Source: Sporomusa termitida (GTDB lineage Bacteria > Bacillota > Negativicutes > Sporomusales > Sporomusaceae). Taken from it: 64,000 bases of DNA. The translations under genes were made by a program, and so were the position numbers. The notes below the pieces were generated by a model that saw nothing but the letters and a program-made list of their open reading frames with translations, had not been told where the DNA came from and ran no database searches. Below are positions 53,492 to 61,626 of the stretch, piece by piece. The first letter of the stretch is position 1, and each line of letters begins with the position of its first letter. Location: assembly GCF_007641255.1 (NCBI RefSeq), contig NZ_CP036259.1, positions 1,240,001-1,304,000 of the forward strand. The letters run 5' to 3'.

Positions 53492-55495
53492 ATGTATAAA
53501 AGGTTAAGCAAAATGGTTATTCCACCGGCGGTTTGCGTCTGTTTGCTAAGCTCATTTAATCCTGTCATGGCCGAAGAGGCGGTGGCGCTGGACGAAGTGG
53601 AGGTCCGTTCGACAGCACTGTCCGATTATCTGGTTACTACTGCGGTCATTACTGCCGATAAGATTAAAGAGATGGGGGCAACCAACCTGGCTGAGGCCAT
53701 TGAAGGGGTGCCGGGCCTGTATGTTGCCCGGGCCGACAAAGGCAGCCGGCTGGCACGCATCCGGGGGGCGGCCTCTGACCAGACGAAAGTCTATATTGAC
53801 GGTATGCCCGTATTTCCTTTGTCGGGCATTGCCTCGAACTCAGCCTCGAATCTGGAAACCATACCTATTGACAATATTGAAAAGATTGAAATCATCAAGG
53901 GGCCCGGCCCGGTGCAATACGGGACAGACTACAAAGGCGGCATTGTTTTAATTACTACCAAGGACGGCAAGGGGGCCGGCCAGATCAATCTGCATCTGTC
54001 GGCCGGTTCACATAGCACTTATAATACCTATGCCACCTATAGCGGCAGCGAGGGCACGACCAGTTATTATCTAGCCGCCGGCAAAAAACAGACCGATGGC
54101 CACCTGAATAACTCGGACACGGACAGCGATTATTTCAACGGCAAAATCAAGTGGCAGCTTAATGAGAATTCCAATCTGACTCTGAGCGGCTACTATATGA
54201 ATACCGACCGCGAAATCCCCAATGATATTGACCAGCTCACCGGCCGGGAAGTGCCTTCTACTATTACATGGTCGGGCGATACGCCGGTGGACGGCAAGAC
54301 AAAGGTCACAGATTGGAAATACACTGACTTTAAACAGTCCAATATTGCCTTGCAGTTTGACCAAAAGGCCAGCGACCGGTTTGCCTACAACGTCAAGGTA
54401 TATCACGTAACCGATGAAAACGACCTGTGGGTACATAACGGCAATAATGCCGACAACCCGGCATTTGTCACCCCGGCCAGCCCGGTCTGGTATCGCAGCG
54501 GCTGGTATTCCAAAGGGAACGGCATGGAGTTTGCCGGCGACCTGCAGGCCGACAGGAATAATACGGTGACCTTTGGTGTGAAATACAATAAAATCGACTG
54601 GGACACAGATGAGAACAATTCCGACCTTGACGAAGGCGGGACCGACAAACGGCTTGGCTATTACATTCAGGATAACTGGCGTATTGACAATAAAACCAAT
54701 TTCACCCTGGGCGTCCGGTATGACGAGGCCAAACAGTCGTATTCGTATGCTAAAACCGATACTGAGGGCAACTTCAAAAGCGAACGCAACAGCAGCAAAG
54801 TAGATGCCACTGATCCGGTTCTGAATATTACCCATCAGCTGGATGCGCAAAACACAGTGCGTTTTTCCGCCGGCAAGTCCCATATCTTTGTGACCGCCAA
54901 GCAGGTTGCCTCGAACCTCGCCAAAGGCGTGGCTTTGCCGGAAACGGAAAAGGCAACTAATTATGAAATCGGCTGGAAGCACGATTTTGATGAAAAGGCG
55001 TCACTGGATGTCGCGGCCTTTACCAATAAGATTGACAATCGCATCGACCGGCGGACCTCTGATAAAACCTACTATAATATCGCTGAAACCGATATAAAAG
55101 GCATTGAGCTGGAGTACACCCGTCAGCTTACCGACCGGGTAAAAGGCTTCCTCAATTATACCTATCTGGATGCCAAGGATACGAACGAAGCAGGGGTTAA
55201 GACCAAAGCCGTCAATCTGCCAAGCTCCCTGTTTAATTACGGATTAACCTATACGGTGGACAAGTTCCAGGCGACTGTTCTGGGGCAGGCCTTCGGCAAG
55301 AGTGATACCGATCACAAAACGTATAAAAAGCTGGCCGGCTACCATACCCTGGATGTTGAGCTGAAATATCGTGAGAATGACAACCTGGGCTATTTTTTGC
55401 GGGTAAACAATATTCTTGATTCTGACTACTGGGAAAAAGCAACCTATCCGGCTGATGGCATCAATTTTGCTACAGGGGTTACGCTCAGAATGTAA
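53492..55495 (+). CDS. TonB-dependent outer-membrane receptor
   Basis: A 667-residue receptor with a signal peptide (MVIPPAVCVCLLSSFNPVMAEE), a TonB-box-like DEVEVRSTALSD, the plug domain (residues about 45-155: LAEAIEGVPGLYVARADKGS, RIRGAASDQTKVYIDGMPVF, IEIIKGPGPVQYGTDYKGGI) and a 22-strand beta barrel ending ... NFATGVTLRM with a terminal aromatic-like strand. The plug's GPGPVQYG motif is common in siderophore and cobalamin receptors. The ligand is unknown; its company suggests a metal chelate. ATG at 53492 follows GGAAAGGGGATTTATC. Confidence 0.93.
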   Translation: MYKRLSKMVIPPAVCVCLLSSFNPVMAEEAVALDEVEVRSTALSDYLVTTAVITADKIKEMGATNLAEAIEGVPGLYVARADKGSRLARIRGAASDQTKVYIDGMPVFPLSGIASNSASNLETIPIDNIEKIEIIKGPGPVQYGTDYKGGIVLITTKDGKGAGQINLHLSAGSHSTYNTYATYSGSEGTTSYYLAAGKKQTDGHLNNSDTDSDYFNGKIKWQLNENSNLTLSGYYMNTDREIPNDIDQLTGREVPSTITWSGDTPVDGKTKVTDWKYTDFKQSNIALQFDQKASDRFAYNVKVYHVTDENDLWVHNGNNADNPAFVTPASPVWYRSGWYSKGNGMEFAGDLQADRNNTVTFGVKYNKIDWDTDENNSDLDEGGTDKRLGYYIQDNWRIDNKTNFTLGVRYDEAKQSYSYAKTDTEGNFKSERNSSKVDATDPVLNITHQLDAQNTVRFSAGKSHIFVTAKQVASNLAKGVALPETEKATNYEIGWKHDFDEKASLDVAAFTNKIDNRIDRRTSDKTYYNIAETDIKGIELEYTRQLTDRVKGFLNYTYLDAKDTNEAGVKTKAVNLPSSLFNYGLTYTVDKFQATVLGQAFGKSDTDHKTYKKLAGYHTLDVELKYRENDNLGYFLRVNNILDSDYWEKATYPADGINFATGVTLRM

Positions 55496-55542
55496 TTAAA
55501 GTAGGCTAGTTATTGCCACCGCTTAGGCGCTGGGCGTAAGAC

Positions 55543-55589
55543 AAAAAGTACAAGTAATGGCCCGGCGGGCTATTGCCTGTACTTTTTTC
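55543..55589. terminator. Bidirectional terminator between receptor and phosphoesterase genes
   Basis: AAAAAGTACA (55543-55552) pairs with TGTACTTTTT (55579-55588), with an inner AATGGCCCG/CGGGCTATT stem. A- and T-runs at either side let it work in both directions for the convergent operons. Confidence 0.85.
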
Positions 55590-55638
55590 TTAGGCGGCAG
55601 GTTGGATAAAATATATTGCCGGGAAATAAAAAATGGCC

Positions 55639-56907
55639 TCACTGGGCCATTTTTAGTCGTGCCGGTGCGGCTTTAGCCAGCTGCCATTGATCAATTAACG
55701 CCCCGTCCTGTTGCCAGGCCTTTACCGTCAGTGTATCGTCCTGTACCTGGACGGTTAGATAATTGGGCTGGTCCAGGGGGTTGTAAAATGCCTCATCCCA
55801 CAGACCGGCGGCGGCCCGGTCATGAGCTTTGGTGCCGCTGCGGCCGGCGGTGATATAAACGGTCCCCCGGTCGGGGCCTGGGGCGCGGTTGCCGCCATAC
55901 AGCGGATAGGTCCGGGCGTAGATATGCTCATGGCCGGAAAACACCACATCCACCTGATATTTGTCGAAGAGGGGCACAAAGGCCGCCTGTATCCTGTCAT
56001 TGTGATAGGGAGGGCGGTGCAGAAATACGATCTTCCAGGGCTTGTCCGTCCGGGCTAAGTCCTGGTCCAGCCACTCCCGCTGCCTCGCCAGCATGTCAGG
56101 GTTGAACAGCTGCTCTTCTCTTTCCTGGCTGTCGAGCATCACGAAATGCACGTTGCCGTAATCAAAAGAGTAAACCTGTTCTGTCAGCCCGGCCGGTCCG
56201 TTGCGGGGCAGTTGGAACTGGGCCGTGAACAAGGCCGGCGGCTCGTTGACTTTCCAGCGGGGCGTGTACATTTCGTGATTACCGGTTAACGGCATGGCCG
56301 GAATCCGGTTAATCACGCCCTGCGAGGCGGCAAACCAGGCCTGCCATTCGTTGAAATCAGTGCCGGTGTTAACCAGATCGCCTACGTTTGTAAAAAAAGC
56401 GGCGGCCGGCTGGGCCTGATAAGCTAGCTGGAGTGTCTGCCGCCAGGTGGTATAAAGGTCGTCGCTCTGGGAGTCGCCAAACACCAGGAAGGTAAACCTG
56501 GTTACCGCGTCGGCCGCGGTCTGGAAAGAATGGAAGTCACCCCAGGCGGTGCCGTTGCCAAGCCGGTACAAATAACGGGTGTCTGGCTGTAAATCAGTTA
56601 AACATGCTGAGAATACATGGACAGCGGTCTCCTGTCCGGGCAGATATTCCTTGGTGGCTGTGGCGGTTTTAGCCGCACCCGGCAGGCCCTGGCCAGGGCC
56701 TGCGATGATATACTGCACCTGGTCTAAGGCCGGGTCCGGTGTCTGCCAGGTAATGGCCTGCGTGGTCCGGGGATCACCGGACCAGGTCAGGGCGATGCAA
56801 TCAGGTCCGGTCGGGTTCGACCGGGCCAAACTGCTGCCGGACACAAGCAGGACGGCAAGCAGCAGGGTGGTAAAAACCAATTTGGGCAAGCTTTTTTTTA
56901 AGAACAC
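55639..56907 (-). CDS. Secreted metallophosphoesterase (purple acid phosphatase-like)
   Basis: A 422-residue protein with a signal peptide (KLVFTTLLLAVLLVSGSSLA), an N-terminal fibronectin-like PAP domain (IALTWSGDPRTTQAITWQTP) and a calcineurin-like metallophosphatase domain: FLVFGDSQSD (GDxQ), FFTNVGDLVNTG (GDxV), LTGNHEMY (GNHE), VFLHRPPYHNDR and FSGHEHIYARTYP (GHEH). These hold a dinuclear metal centre. It starts with GTG at 56907, overlapping the ATPase stop by 10 bases, so it is translated with the importer. It could free phosphate or process a periplasmic ligand. Confidence 0.88.
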   Translation of the reverse strand: MFLKKSLPKLVFTTLLLAVLLVSGSSLARSNPTGPDCIALTWSGDPRTTQAITWQTPDPALDQVQYIIAGPGQGLPGAAKTATATKEYLPGQETAVHVFSACLTDLQPDTRYLYRLGNGTAWGDFHSFQTAADAVTRFTFLVFGDSQSDDLYTTWRQTLQLAYQAQPAAAFFTNVGDLVNTGTDFNEWQAWFAASQGVINRIPAMPLTGNHEMYTPRWKVNEPPALFTAQFQLPRNGPAGLTEQVYSFDYGNVHFVMLDSQEREEQLFNPDMLARQREWLDQDLARTDKPWKIVFLHRPPYHNDRIQAAFVPLFDKYQVDVVFSGHEHIYARTYPLYGGNRAPGPDRGTVYITAGRSGTKAHDRAAAGLWDEAFYNPLDQPNYLTVQVQDDTLTVKAWQQDGALIDQWQLAKAAPARLKMAQ

Positions 56908-57704
56908 TGCTTTTCCCTCCCAATATTTTTGGGGACTATCACCTGCAGGCCCCGGCTGGTGGTATCTGTTTGAATATTATCGCCGAAGGCCTGCTGCAGA
57001 CTGGTGTCGCTTAAGGCCTGTTCTATCGGGCCGGCGCTAATCAGGCGCCCTTCTTTCATGAGCAGGGCAGCGTCGCAGTAATTCAGGACCAGATTGGGAT
57101 CATGGAGCGTGATCAGGGCGGTGGCATTCTTGCGTTTGATTATATCGCGGACCAGGGCCATCATTTTGTGCTGGTTGCAAAAATCCAGATGGGACGTGGG
57201 TTCATCCAGCAGCAGGACCGGGGTTTCCTGAAACAGGGCCCGTGCCAGCAGGACCAGCTGCTTTTGGCCGCCGGACAGCTGCTGAAAGGGCTGGGCGGCC
57301 AGGTGGCGGATCCCGATTTCCTCACAAATGGCCTGGGCTTTGGACCTGTCCTGCCGGCTGGGGGCCGACCAGGCATTAAGGCGGGCGGCGCTGCCCATCA
57401 GCACCATTTCCAGCACGGTAAAAGCAAACACGCTGTGCGTGATTTGGGGCACAAAGCCGATCAGCCGGGCTGTCTGACTGCGGGAAAGCCGGGCCACATC
57501 CTGATTGGCGACCAGGATACGGCCGCTGAACGGGGTAAGAATAGCATTAATGCAGCGCATCAATGTGGTTTTGCCGGAACCATTAGGGCCAACGAGGGCA
57601 CAAAACTGACCGCCGGGCAAAGCGGCGCTGATATCCTTAAGGATTGGTACTTTAGTATAGCCGGCCGAAATGTTGTTAATTTGCACGGTCACTGCCGAGT
57701 GCAC
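56898..57704 (-). CDS. ABC transporter ATPase, FecE/BtuD/MolC-like
   Basis: A 268-residue metal-chelate importer ATPase. Walker A LVGPNGSGKTTLMRCINAIL, signature QQLSGGQKQLVLLARALFQE, Walker B PVLLLDEPTSHLDF and H-loop ALITLHDPNLVL are intact. The start at 57704 lies 29 bases inside the permease gene, so permease and ATPase are translationally coupled. It powers the import of a siderophore-, cobalamin- or molybdate-type ligand across the inner membrane. The next gene downstream is the phosphoesterase. Confidence 0.92.
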   Translation of the reverse strand: MHSAVTVQINNISAGYTKVPILKDISAALPGGQFCALVGPNGSGKTTLMRCINAILTPFSGRILVANQDVARLSRSQTARLIGFVPQITHSVFAFTVLEMVLMGSAARLNAWSAPSRQDRSKAQAICEEIGIRHLAAQPFQQLSGGQKQLVLLARALFQETPVLLLDEPTSHLDFCNQHKMMALVRDIIKRKNATALITLHDPNLVLNYCDAALLMKEGRLISAGPIEQALSDTSLQQAFGDNIQTDTTSRGLQVIVPKNIGREKQCS

Positions 57705-58704
57705 CCCCTTTGCGGCTTTGAATCAGGTAGCCCAGAAAGGGCGCACCAAATACAGAGGTAACAATACTGATCGGGATTTCCGCCACCAGCAGCGAACGGG
57801 CCAGGGTATCCATCAGTATCAGGAAAATCCCGCCCAGCAGGCCGGCAACCGGAATCAGCCGCCGGTGTTCGGTGCCCACCAGATAGCGGGCAATATGGGG
57901 AATAATGAGACTGACCCAGAGAATCGCGCCGACCGCGGCCACCGAGGCCGCGACAATTAATGTGCTTAAAAAGATATAGAACATGCGCCACCGGAAAACG
58001 GGGATTCCCAGAGCCAGGGCCTCTTCGTCGGCTAAAGTCAGCACATTCAAACGCCAGCTGAACAGGCAGATGAGCAGGGAGGAAACGGTGATAAGCGGGA
58101 AGATGCCGGCCAGCTTAAGCCACGAAGCCGTATGGAAACTGCCCATCAGCCAGAAGGTGATTTGGGCTAATTTGTCGTAAGGGTCAGCCAGGTAAATCAG
58201 CACCGACAAGCCGGCCTGAAACAAGGCAGACACGACAATGCCAGCGATGACGAGCACTGAGGCCGACGGGTCCTGGCTGCGCTGGGCCAGCAGGTAGGCC
58301 GACAGAACCGCAGCCAGACCGAAAACAAACGCCAGGCTGTAGACACCAAAGGTAATTTGGGTAAAAAAGATAATGGCCAGCGCCGCCCCGAAGGCGGCGC
58401 CAAATTTCACGCCCAGGATGTCGGGCGAGGCCAGGGGGTTGCGGAAAATTCCCTGAAAGACAGCACCGGCAATGGAAATGCCGCCCCCAATCACAAAACT
58501 CATAATGATCCTGGGCAGGCGGATGTTCGTGAAAATGAGATAGGTCTCCGGGGCTACGGCCGGCAGCCGCCCGTTCCAGCCCACGGCCGCGCAAAAAATA
58601 CTGGCAATCTCCAGCGGCTTGATGGCATACCGCCCCACACCCAGCGCCACTGTGAGGGCGCAAACAAATAGTGCTGCCAGCAGCAAAATAATCTTGTTAT
58701 TCAT
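57676..58704 (-). CDS. ABC transporter permease, FecCD/BtuC/MolB-like
   Basis: A 342-residue membrane protein with about ten helices. IIMSFVIGGGISIAGAVFQG plus IFRNPLASPDILGVKFGAAF is the family hallmark near residues 65-100, and PHIARYLVGTEHRRLIPVAG contains the loop that contacts the ATPase. FecCD-type permeases move iron-siderophore, B12 or, in the MolB branch, molybdate or tungstate. It is encoded 7 bases after the binding-protein gene. No feature decides the ligand. Confidence 0.92.
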   Translation of the reverse strand: MNNKIILLLAALFVCALTVALGVGRYAIKPLEIASIFCAAVGWNGRLPAVAPETYLIFTNIRLPRIIMSFVIGGGISIAGAVFQGIFRNPLASPDILGVKFGAAFGAALAIIFFTQITFGVYSLAFVFGLAAVLSAYLLAQRSQDPSASVLVIAGIVVSALFQAGLSVLIYLADPYDKLAQITFWLMGSFHTASWLKLAGIFPLITVSSLLICLFSWRLNVLTLADEEALALGIPVFRWRMFYIFLSTLIVAASVAAVGAILWVSLIIPHIARYLVGTEHRRLIPVAGLLGGIFLILMDTLARSLLVAEIPISIVTSVFGAPFLGYLIQSRKGGALGSDRAN

Positions 58705-58710
58705 AGGCGC

Positions 58711-59757
58711 CTACAGTTTTCCACCCAATGCGGTAAAAGAATGTCCGAGAAACTCGGTATAGAATTCATCGGCGAGCCTGGTCAGGTCAATATCGGCGAA
58801 TTTTTCCGGATGTAAGGTTTTAGCAGCCCAGACTATGCCCAGGACATGATGTGGAGCCGGGTAGTCCCACCAGCCGATCGTGGACGGAAAGGAATAAACC
58901 CGTTTATCCCGGGCTGCCTTGACTGTGGCAAAATGTGGATTGCCGTACAGGGTTTCCGGGCTGTAGGTATCCCGGGATGAGCCGAGGAAAATAACAGCAG
59001 GATTCCAGGCTGAGACTTGCTCCGGTGACGCAGTGATCCAGTAGCCTTTCAGTTCGGTGGCAACATTCCTGCCGCCGGCTGTTTCAATAATTGAGGCCTG
59101 CAGCATATCACCGGTGGCAACGGCAAAAATATCTCTTGGCCCTGAAAACATGACGGTGGGCCGCTGATCGGCCGGGATCGGGCCTGTCCGCTCCTGGACA
59201 AGCTGGAGCAGCTTGTTGCAGGCGGCAATATAGGTTTCACCCCGGTCCTGACAGCCGAGTACTCTGGCCATCAGCCTGACCGCCTCATAGCTATCCGCCA
59301 GGGTCTCGCCTTTGAGGGCAATGACCTTCATGCCGGCACTCTCAAACTGCTGCAGTTGTGTTTTGTCAAAGGAAGAGTTGATGAAGATGAGTTCCGGATT
59401 TAATGCGGCCAGCGATTCGGTGGTAATTGTTTTTTGCATCTGCCGCAACTGGGGTTTGGCGCGGAAACCGGCATCGGCCCCGAGCATGGCCTGGCCGAGC
59501 TTATTGTAAAGGGCCTGGTGGACCAGCTTGTCCTGCTGGCCCAGGGCGAAAGCAATCTGGCCCTCAAAATGATCCAGGGCTGCTATTCGCTGGATGTGAC
59601 GGGGAATCTCCACCTGCCGTCCCAACTGATCGGTTACCGTGACTGTCGGACTGTCAGCAGCCTGGTTTTGATTGCCGCCGGCAACAGGGGTTTGGCCGCA
59701 GGCACTGAGTAAGAAAAGCAGGCACAGCAAGCTGAATACCAGGGCTGTTTTTCTCAT
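58711..59757 (-). CDS. Periplasmic substrate-binding lipoprotein, FecB/MolA-like
   Basis: A 348-residue class III binding protein with a lipoprotein signal (LVFSLLCLLFLLSACGQTPV). VTDQLGRQVEIPRHIQRIAA opens the cluster-A fold, ESLAALNPELIFINSSF and VYSFPSTIGWWDYPAPHHVL, then GIVWAAKTLHPEKFADIDL follow. The WWDYP and LW-AKTLHPEKF stretch is reminiscent of MolA-type proteins that bind molybdate or tungstate, and of iron-chelate binders. Start ATG at 59757 follows AGGGAGGATTCGACA. It supplies the FecCD-type permease encoded after it. Confidence 0.88.
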   Translation of the reverse strand: MRKTALVFSLLCLLFLLSACGQTPVAGGNQNQAADSPTVTVTDQLGRQVEIPRHIQRIAALDHFEGQIAFALGQQDKLVHQALYNKLGQAMLGADAGFRAKPQLRQMQKTITTESLAALNPELIFINSSFDKTQLQQFESAGMKVIALKGETLADSYEAVRLMARVLGCQDRGETYIAACNKLLQLVQERTGPIPADQRPTVMFSGPRDIFAVATGDMLQASIIETAGGRNVATELKGYWITASPEQVSAWNPAVIFLGSSRDTYSPETLYGNPHFATVKAARDKRVYSFPSTIGWWDYPAPHHVLGIVWAAKTLHPEKFADIDLTRLADEFYTEFLGHSFTALGGKL

Positions 59758-59781
59758 TGTCGAATCCTCCCTGTATGTAAT

Positions 59782-60771
59782 TTAGGGGCGGGTTGCTGTC
59801 AGGACAGCAACAATATCGGTGATATTGGCAGTCTGGATGTTGCTGAAGCCATATTCAGCCAGCCAGGTTTGCCATTCAGTCAGTGTATACATGGTTCGCT
59901 GGCCGTTGAGGGTGCAGAACAGGCGGTTAATACTGCCGGCCAGGCTGGGGAATCCGTCCTTGATATGAGTCCGCACAATCAATGTGCCCCCCGGCAGTAC
60001 GGCTGAGTAGACTTTGGGCAGTACCGTGGCTAACGTAGACGGGGACAGCATCAGGGAACAGAGAACAGCATCATAGCCGGAACCGATATCTGTCGCCAGA
60101 AAATCGCCGGCCCGGGTCTGGACGCGGCCGCTTAAGCCGTAGTTAGCGATGGCGGCCGCGGCCAGGGCGGCAATGTCCGGCACATCAAATAAGGTAACCG
60201 TCAGGCCGGGGTATTTCTGGGCAAAAGCAATACTGTAAAAACCATGGCCGCCGCCTAAGTCCAATAAATGTTTTTTCCGGTCCAGGCTGACTGCCTGCAC
60301 CGTGGTCTGGACGAATTCGCCGGTTACCGCGCGGGCACCGATGCCGCGCAGGCGTTCTGGCTGGTTTTGTGCTTTTTTATGGCAACAGGGGGTAACGGTC
60401 TCGTTGTTAAGCGCCGCCAGCACCCTGTGGGCAAAAGAGCCGGCCGGAAACTCGGACAGCAGGGAATCGGCCAGAAACCAGGGGCTGTTTCTATGCAGAT
60501 ATTTGGCCATTGCTGGGACCGCTGTATAAGCACCGCCGACACAGGTCAGATAGCCCGCCTGGGCCAGGACCTGCAGCACCCGCTCGGTGATGGTTTCGTC
60601 CCAGGCCAGCTCGCGGGCCAGCCCGGCTGCAGTTTTCCTTACCGCCAAAGCGGTAAACAGACCTTCTTTAGCCGCCAGGGCTGTTAATTCGTAAACAATG
60701 CCCTGCGTGAGCAGGTTTTGGACCGGGGAAGGATCAACAGGCAGTTTTTCGTATAATTGGGGGATCGGCAT
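59782..60771 (-). CDS. SAM-dependent O-methyltransferase family 2-like
   Basis: A 329-residue methyltransferase heading the importer operon. The N-terminal 100 residues form a helical dimerisation domain (TAAGLARELAWDETITERVL, QVLAQAGYLTCVGGAYTAVP), followed by a Rossmann SAM domain: LLDLGGGHGFYSIAFAQKYP (motif I), LTVTLFDVPDI, and the late PGGTLIVRTHIKDGFPS. I start it at 60771, where ATG has AGGAGG 10 bases upstream; the 13 residues before it (from 60810) lack a ribosome site. An O-methyltransferase with a metal importer might make or modify a metal chelator. The substrate is unknown. Confidence 0.8.
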   Translation of the reverse strand: MPIPQLYEKLPVDPSPVQNLLTQGIVYELTALAAKEGLFTALAVRKTAAGLARELAWDETITERVLQVLAQAGYLTCVGGAYTAVPAMAKYLHRNSPWFLADSLLSEFPAGSFAHRVLAALNNETVTPCCHKKAQNQPERLRGIGARAVTGEFVQTTVQAVSLDRKKHLLDLGGGHGFYSIAFAQKYPGLTVTLFDVPDIAALAAAAIANYGLSGRVQTRAGDFLATDIGSGYDAVLCSLMLSPSTLATVLPKVYSAVLPGGTLIVRTHIKDGFPSLAGSINRLFCTLNGQRTMYTLTEWQTWLAEYGFSNIQTANITDIVAVLTATRP

Positions 60772-60887
60772 GTTTGCGGGGCCTCCTATCTTTCTGATGA
60801 ACCTTGCCATAAGCGCTGTCTTGTTGACGGGGAAAACTGATAATAAATTAAAATAAACATAAACTAATTAAACTGAACTTTAATAGT

Positions 60888-60937
60888 ATAATAAACTGTT
60901 AATAGTAAAAGTGCAATAAGTTTTTGTTAGTTTTTGG
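60888..60937 (-). promoter_or_regulatory. Promoter and A-rich boxes of the methyltransferase-importer operon
   Basis: On the minus strand TTGCAC (60916-60911), a 17-bp spacer and TATTAT (60893-60888) form a promoter. Directly upstream is CCAAAAACTAACAAAAACTT (60937-60918), two overlapping copies of the ACAAAAAC-type box. The gap 60772-61086 otherwise shows only AT-rich sequence and no gene. Confidence 0.5.
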
Positions 60938-61080
60938 CCATTCTGGAAAATACTAAATGCTGCACTCGTCAAAAGCAAGAATACAAGGATAACCGGGGGT
61001 TTAGAATTAAAACCCAAGGGTAACTTTTCTGTGAATATCTGGTATAATAAGAATAGGAAGGATGAGAATGGATTGGCCCC

Positions 61081-61403
61081 CAAGAAATGGAGGAGATTGC
61101 CATGAGTGAACCAGCAATCCGCAAGGCTCTGACGGCTGAGGAAATCTTTCTCAAGCAGGACAAAGAGCGATATTTATATGAAATGAGGGAGAAGGCCCTG
61201 TTAGACCATGTATCCGCTATGGAAGGCGCCGGGAAAGGCAAAGAAGCAGGCAAAACAGAAATAGCAATTGCGCCTGTTAAAGCGGGGTATGAGGGTAACT
61301 GAAGTGGCAGAGTTAACCGGGCTGGCGCCGGCAGATATAGAAAAACTACAACCCCCGCAGTCTTCCGCCTGCAATTAGCCTTGCAAGAAATGGAGGGGAT
61401 TGC
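61081..61403 (+). repeat. Direct repeat flanking the Rpn remnant
   Basis: AAGAAATGGAGGAGATTGCC (61083-61102) recurs with one change at about 61385-61404 (AAGAAATGGAGGGGATTGCC), 302 bases later. The first copy includes the ribosome site of the remnant. The pair may record a partial tandem duplication of adjacent Rpn copies followed by deletion. Confidence 0.55.
61087..61379 (+). pseudogene. Remnant of an Rpn (PD-(D/E)XK) family recombination nuclease
   Basis: A 71-codon ORF starts at 61087 and encodes EEIFLKQDKERYLYEMREKA and LLDHVSAMEGAGKGKEAGKT, the helical C-terminal part of Rpn/PDDEXK_2 transposase-like nucleases (typically RYLLYLKREKALLDYxSxMEGA). A one-base frame change then gives VAELTGLAPADIEKLQPPQ, their C-terminal tail. 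The nuclease domain is missing. The last base before the conserved tail frame overlaps the TGA at 61300-61302. Such genes decay readily and often mark transposition hot spots. Confidence 0.65.
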
Positions 61404-61445
61404 CGGACTCAGCGGACTCAGGTAGGCGGAGTTCCGATAGCGGCC

Positions 61446-61497
61446 AGGGACGGTGGTTGTGTGTATGCTGGGAGAGCAGACACGACCACCGTCCCTT
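61446..61497. repeat. REP-like imperfect palindrome
   Basis: AGGGACGGTGGTTGTGT (61446-61462) is matched by ACACGACCACCGTCCCT (61480-61496). The tip AGGGACGGTG also occurs at 11691-11700, without its partner. Sequences with GGGACGGT/ACCGTCCC are common as REP-type repeats tied to Y1 transposases. The remainder of 61380-61626 shows no gene. Confidence 0.5.
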
Positions 61498-61626
61498 TGT
61501 CTTGAGGTGATTTCTGCCTGGCCAGGCAGGAGTTTTAGGTTGATTTTGGAATGTATAAGGGTTATATTCCGTGATAAAGAATAATGCGGAATAACTTGCT
61601 GTGATACTTGCTAAACGGAGGCCTTT

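Noticed and set aside
54071-54982. A 303-residue open frame on the minus strand
   Set aside because: It mirrors the beta-barrel part of the TonB receptor; its valine/isoleucine-rich sequence is a by-product of the codon pattern.
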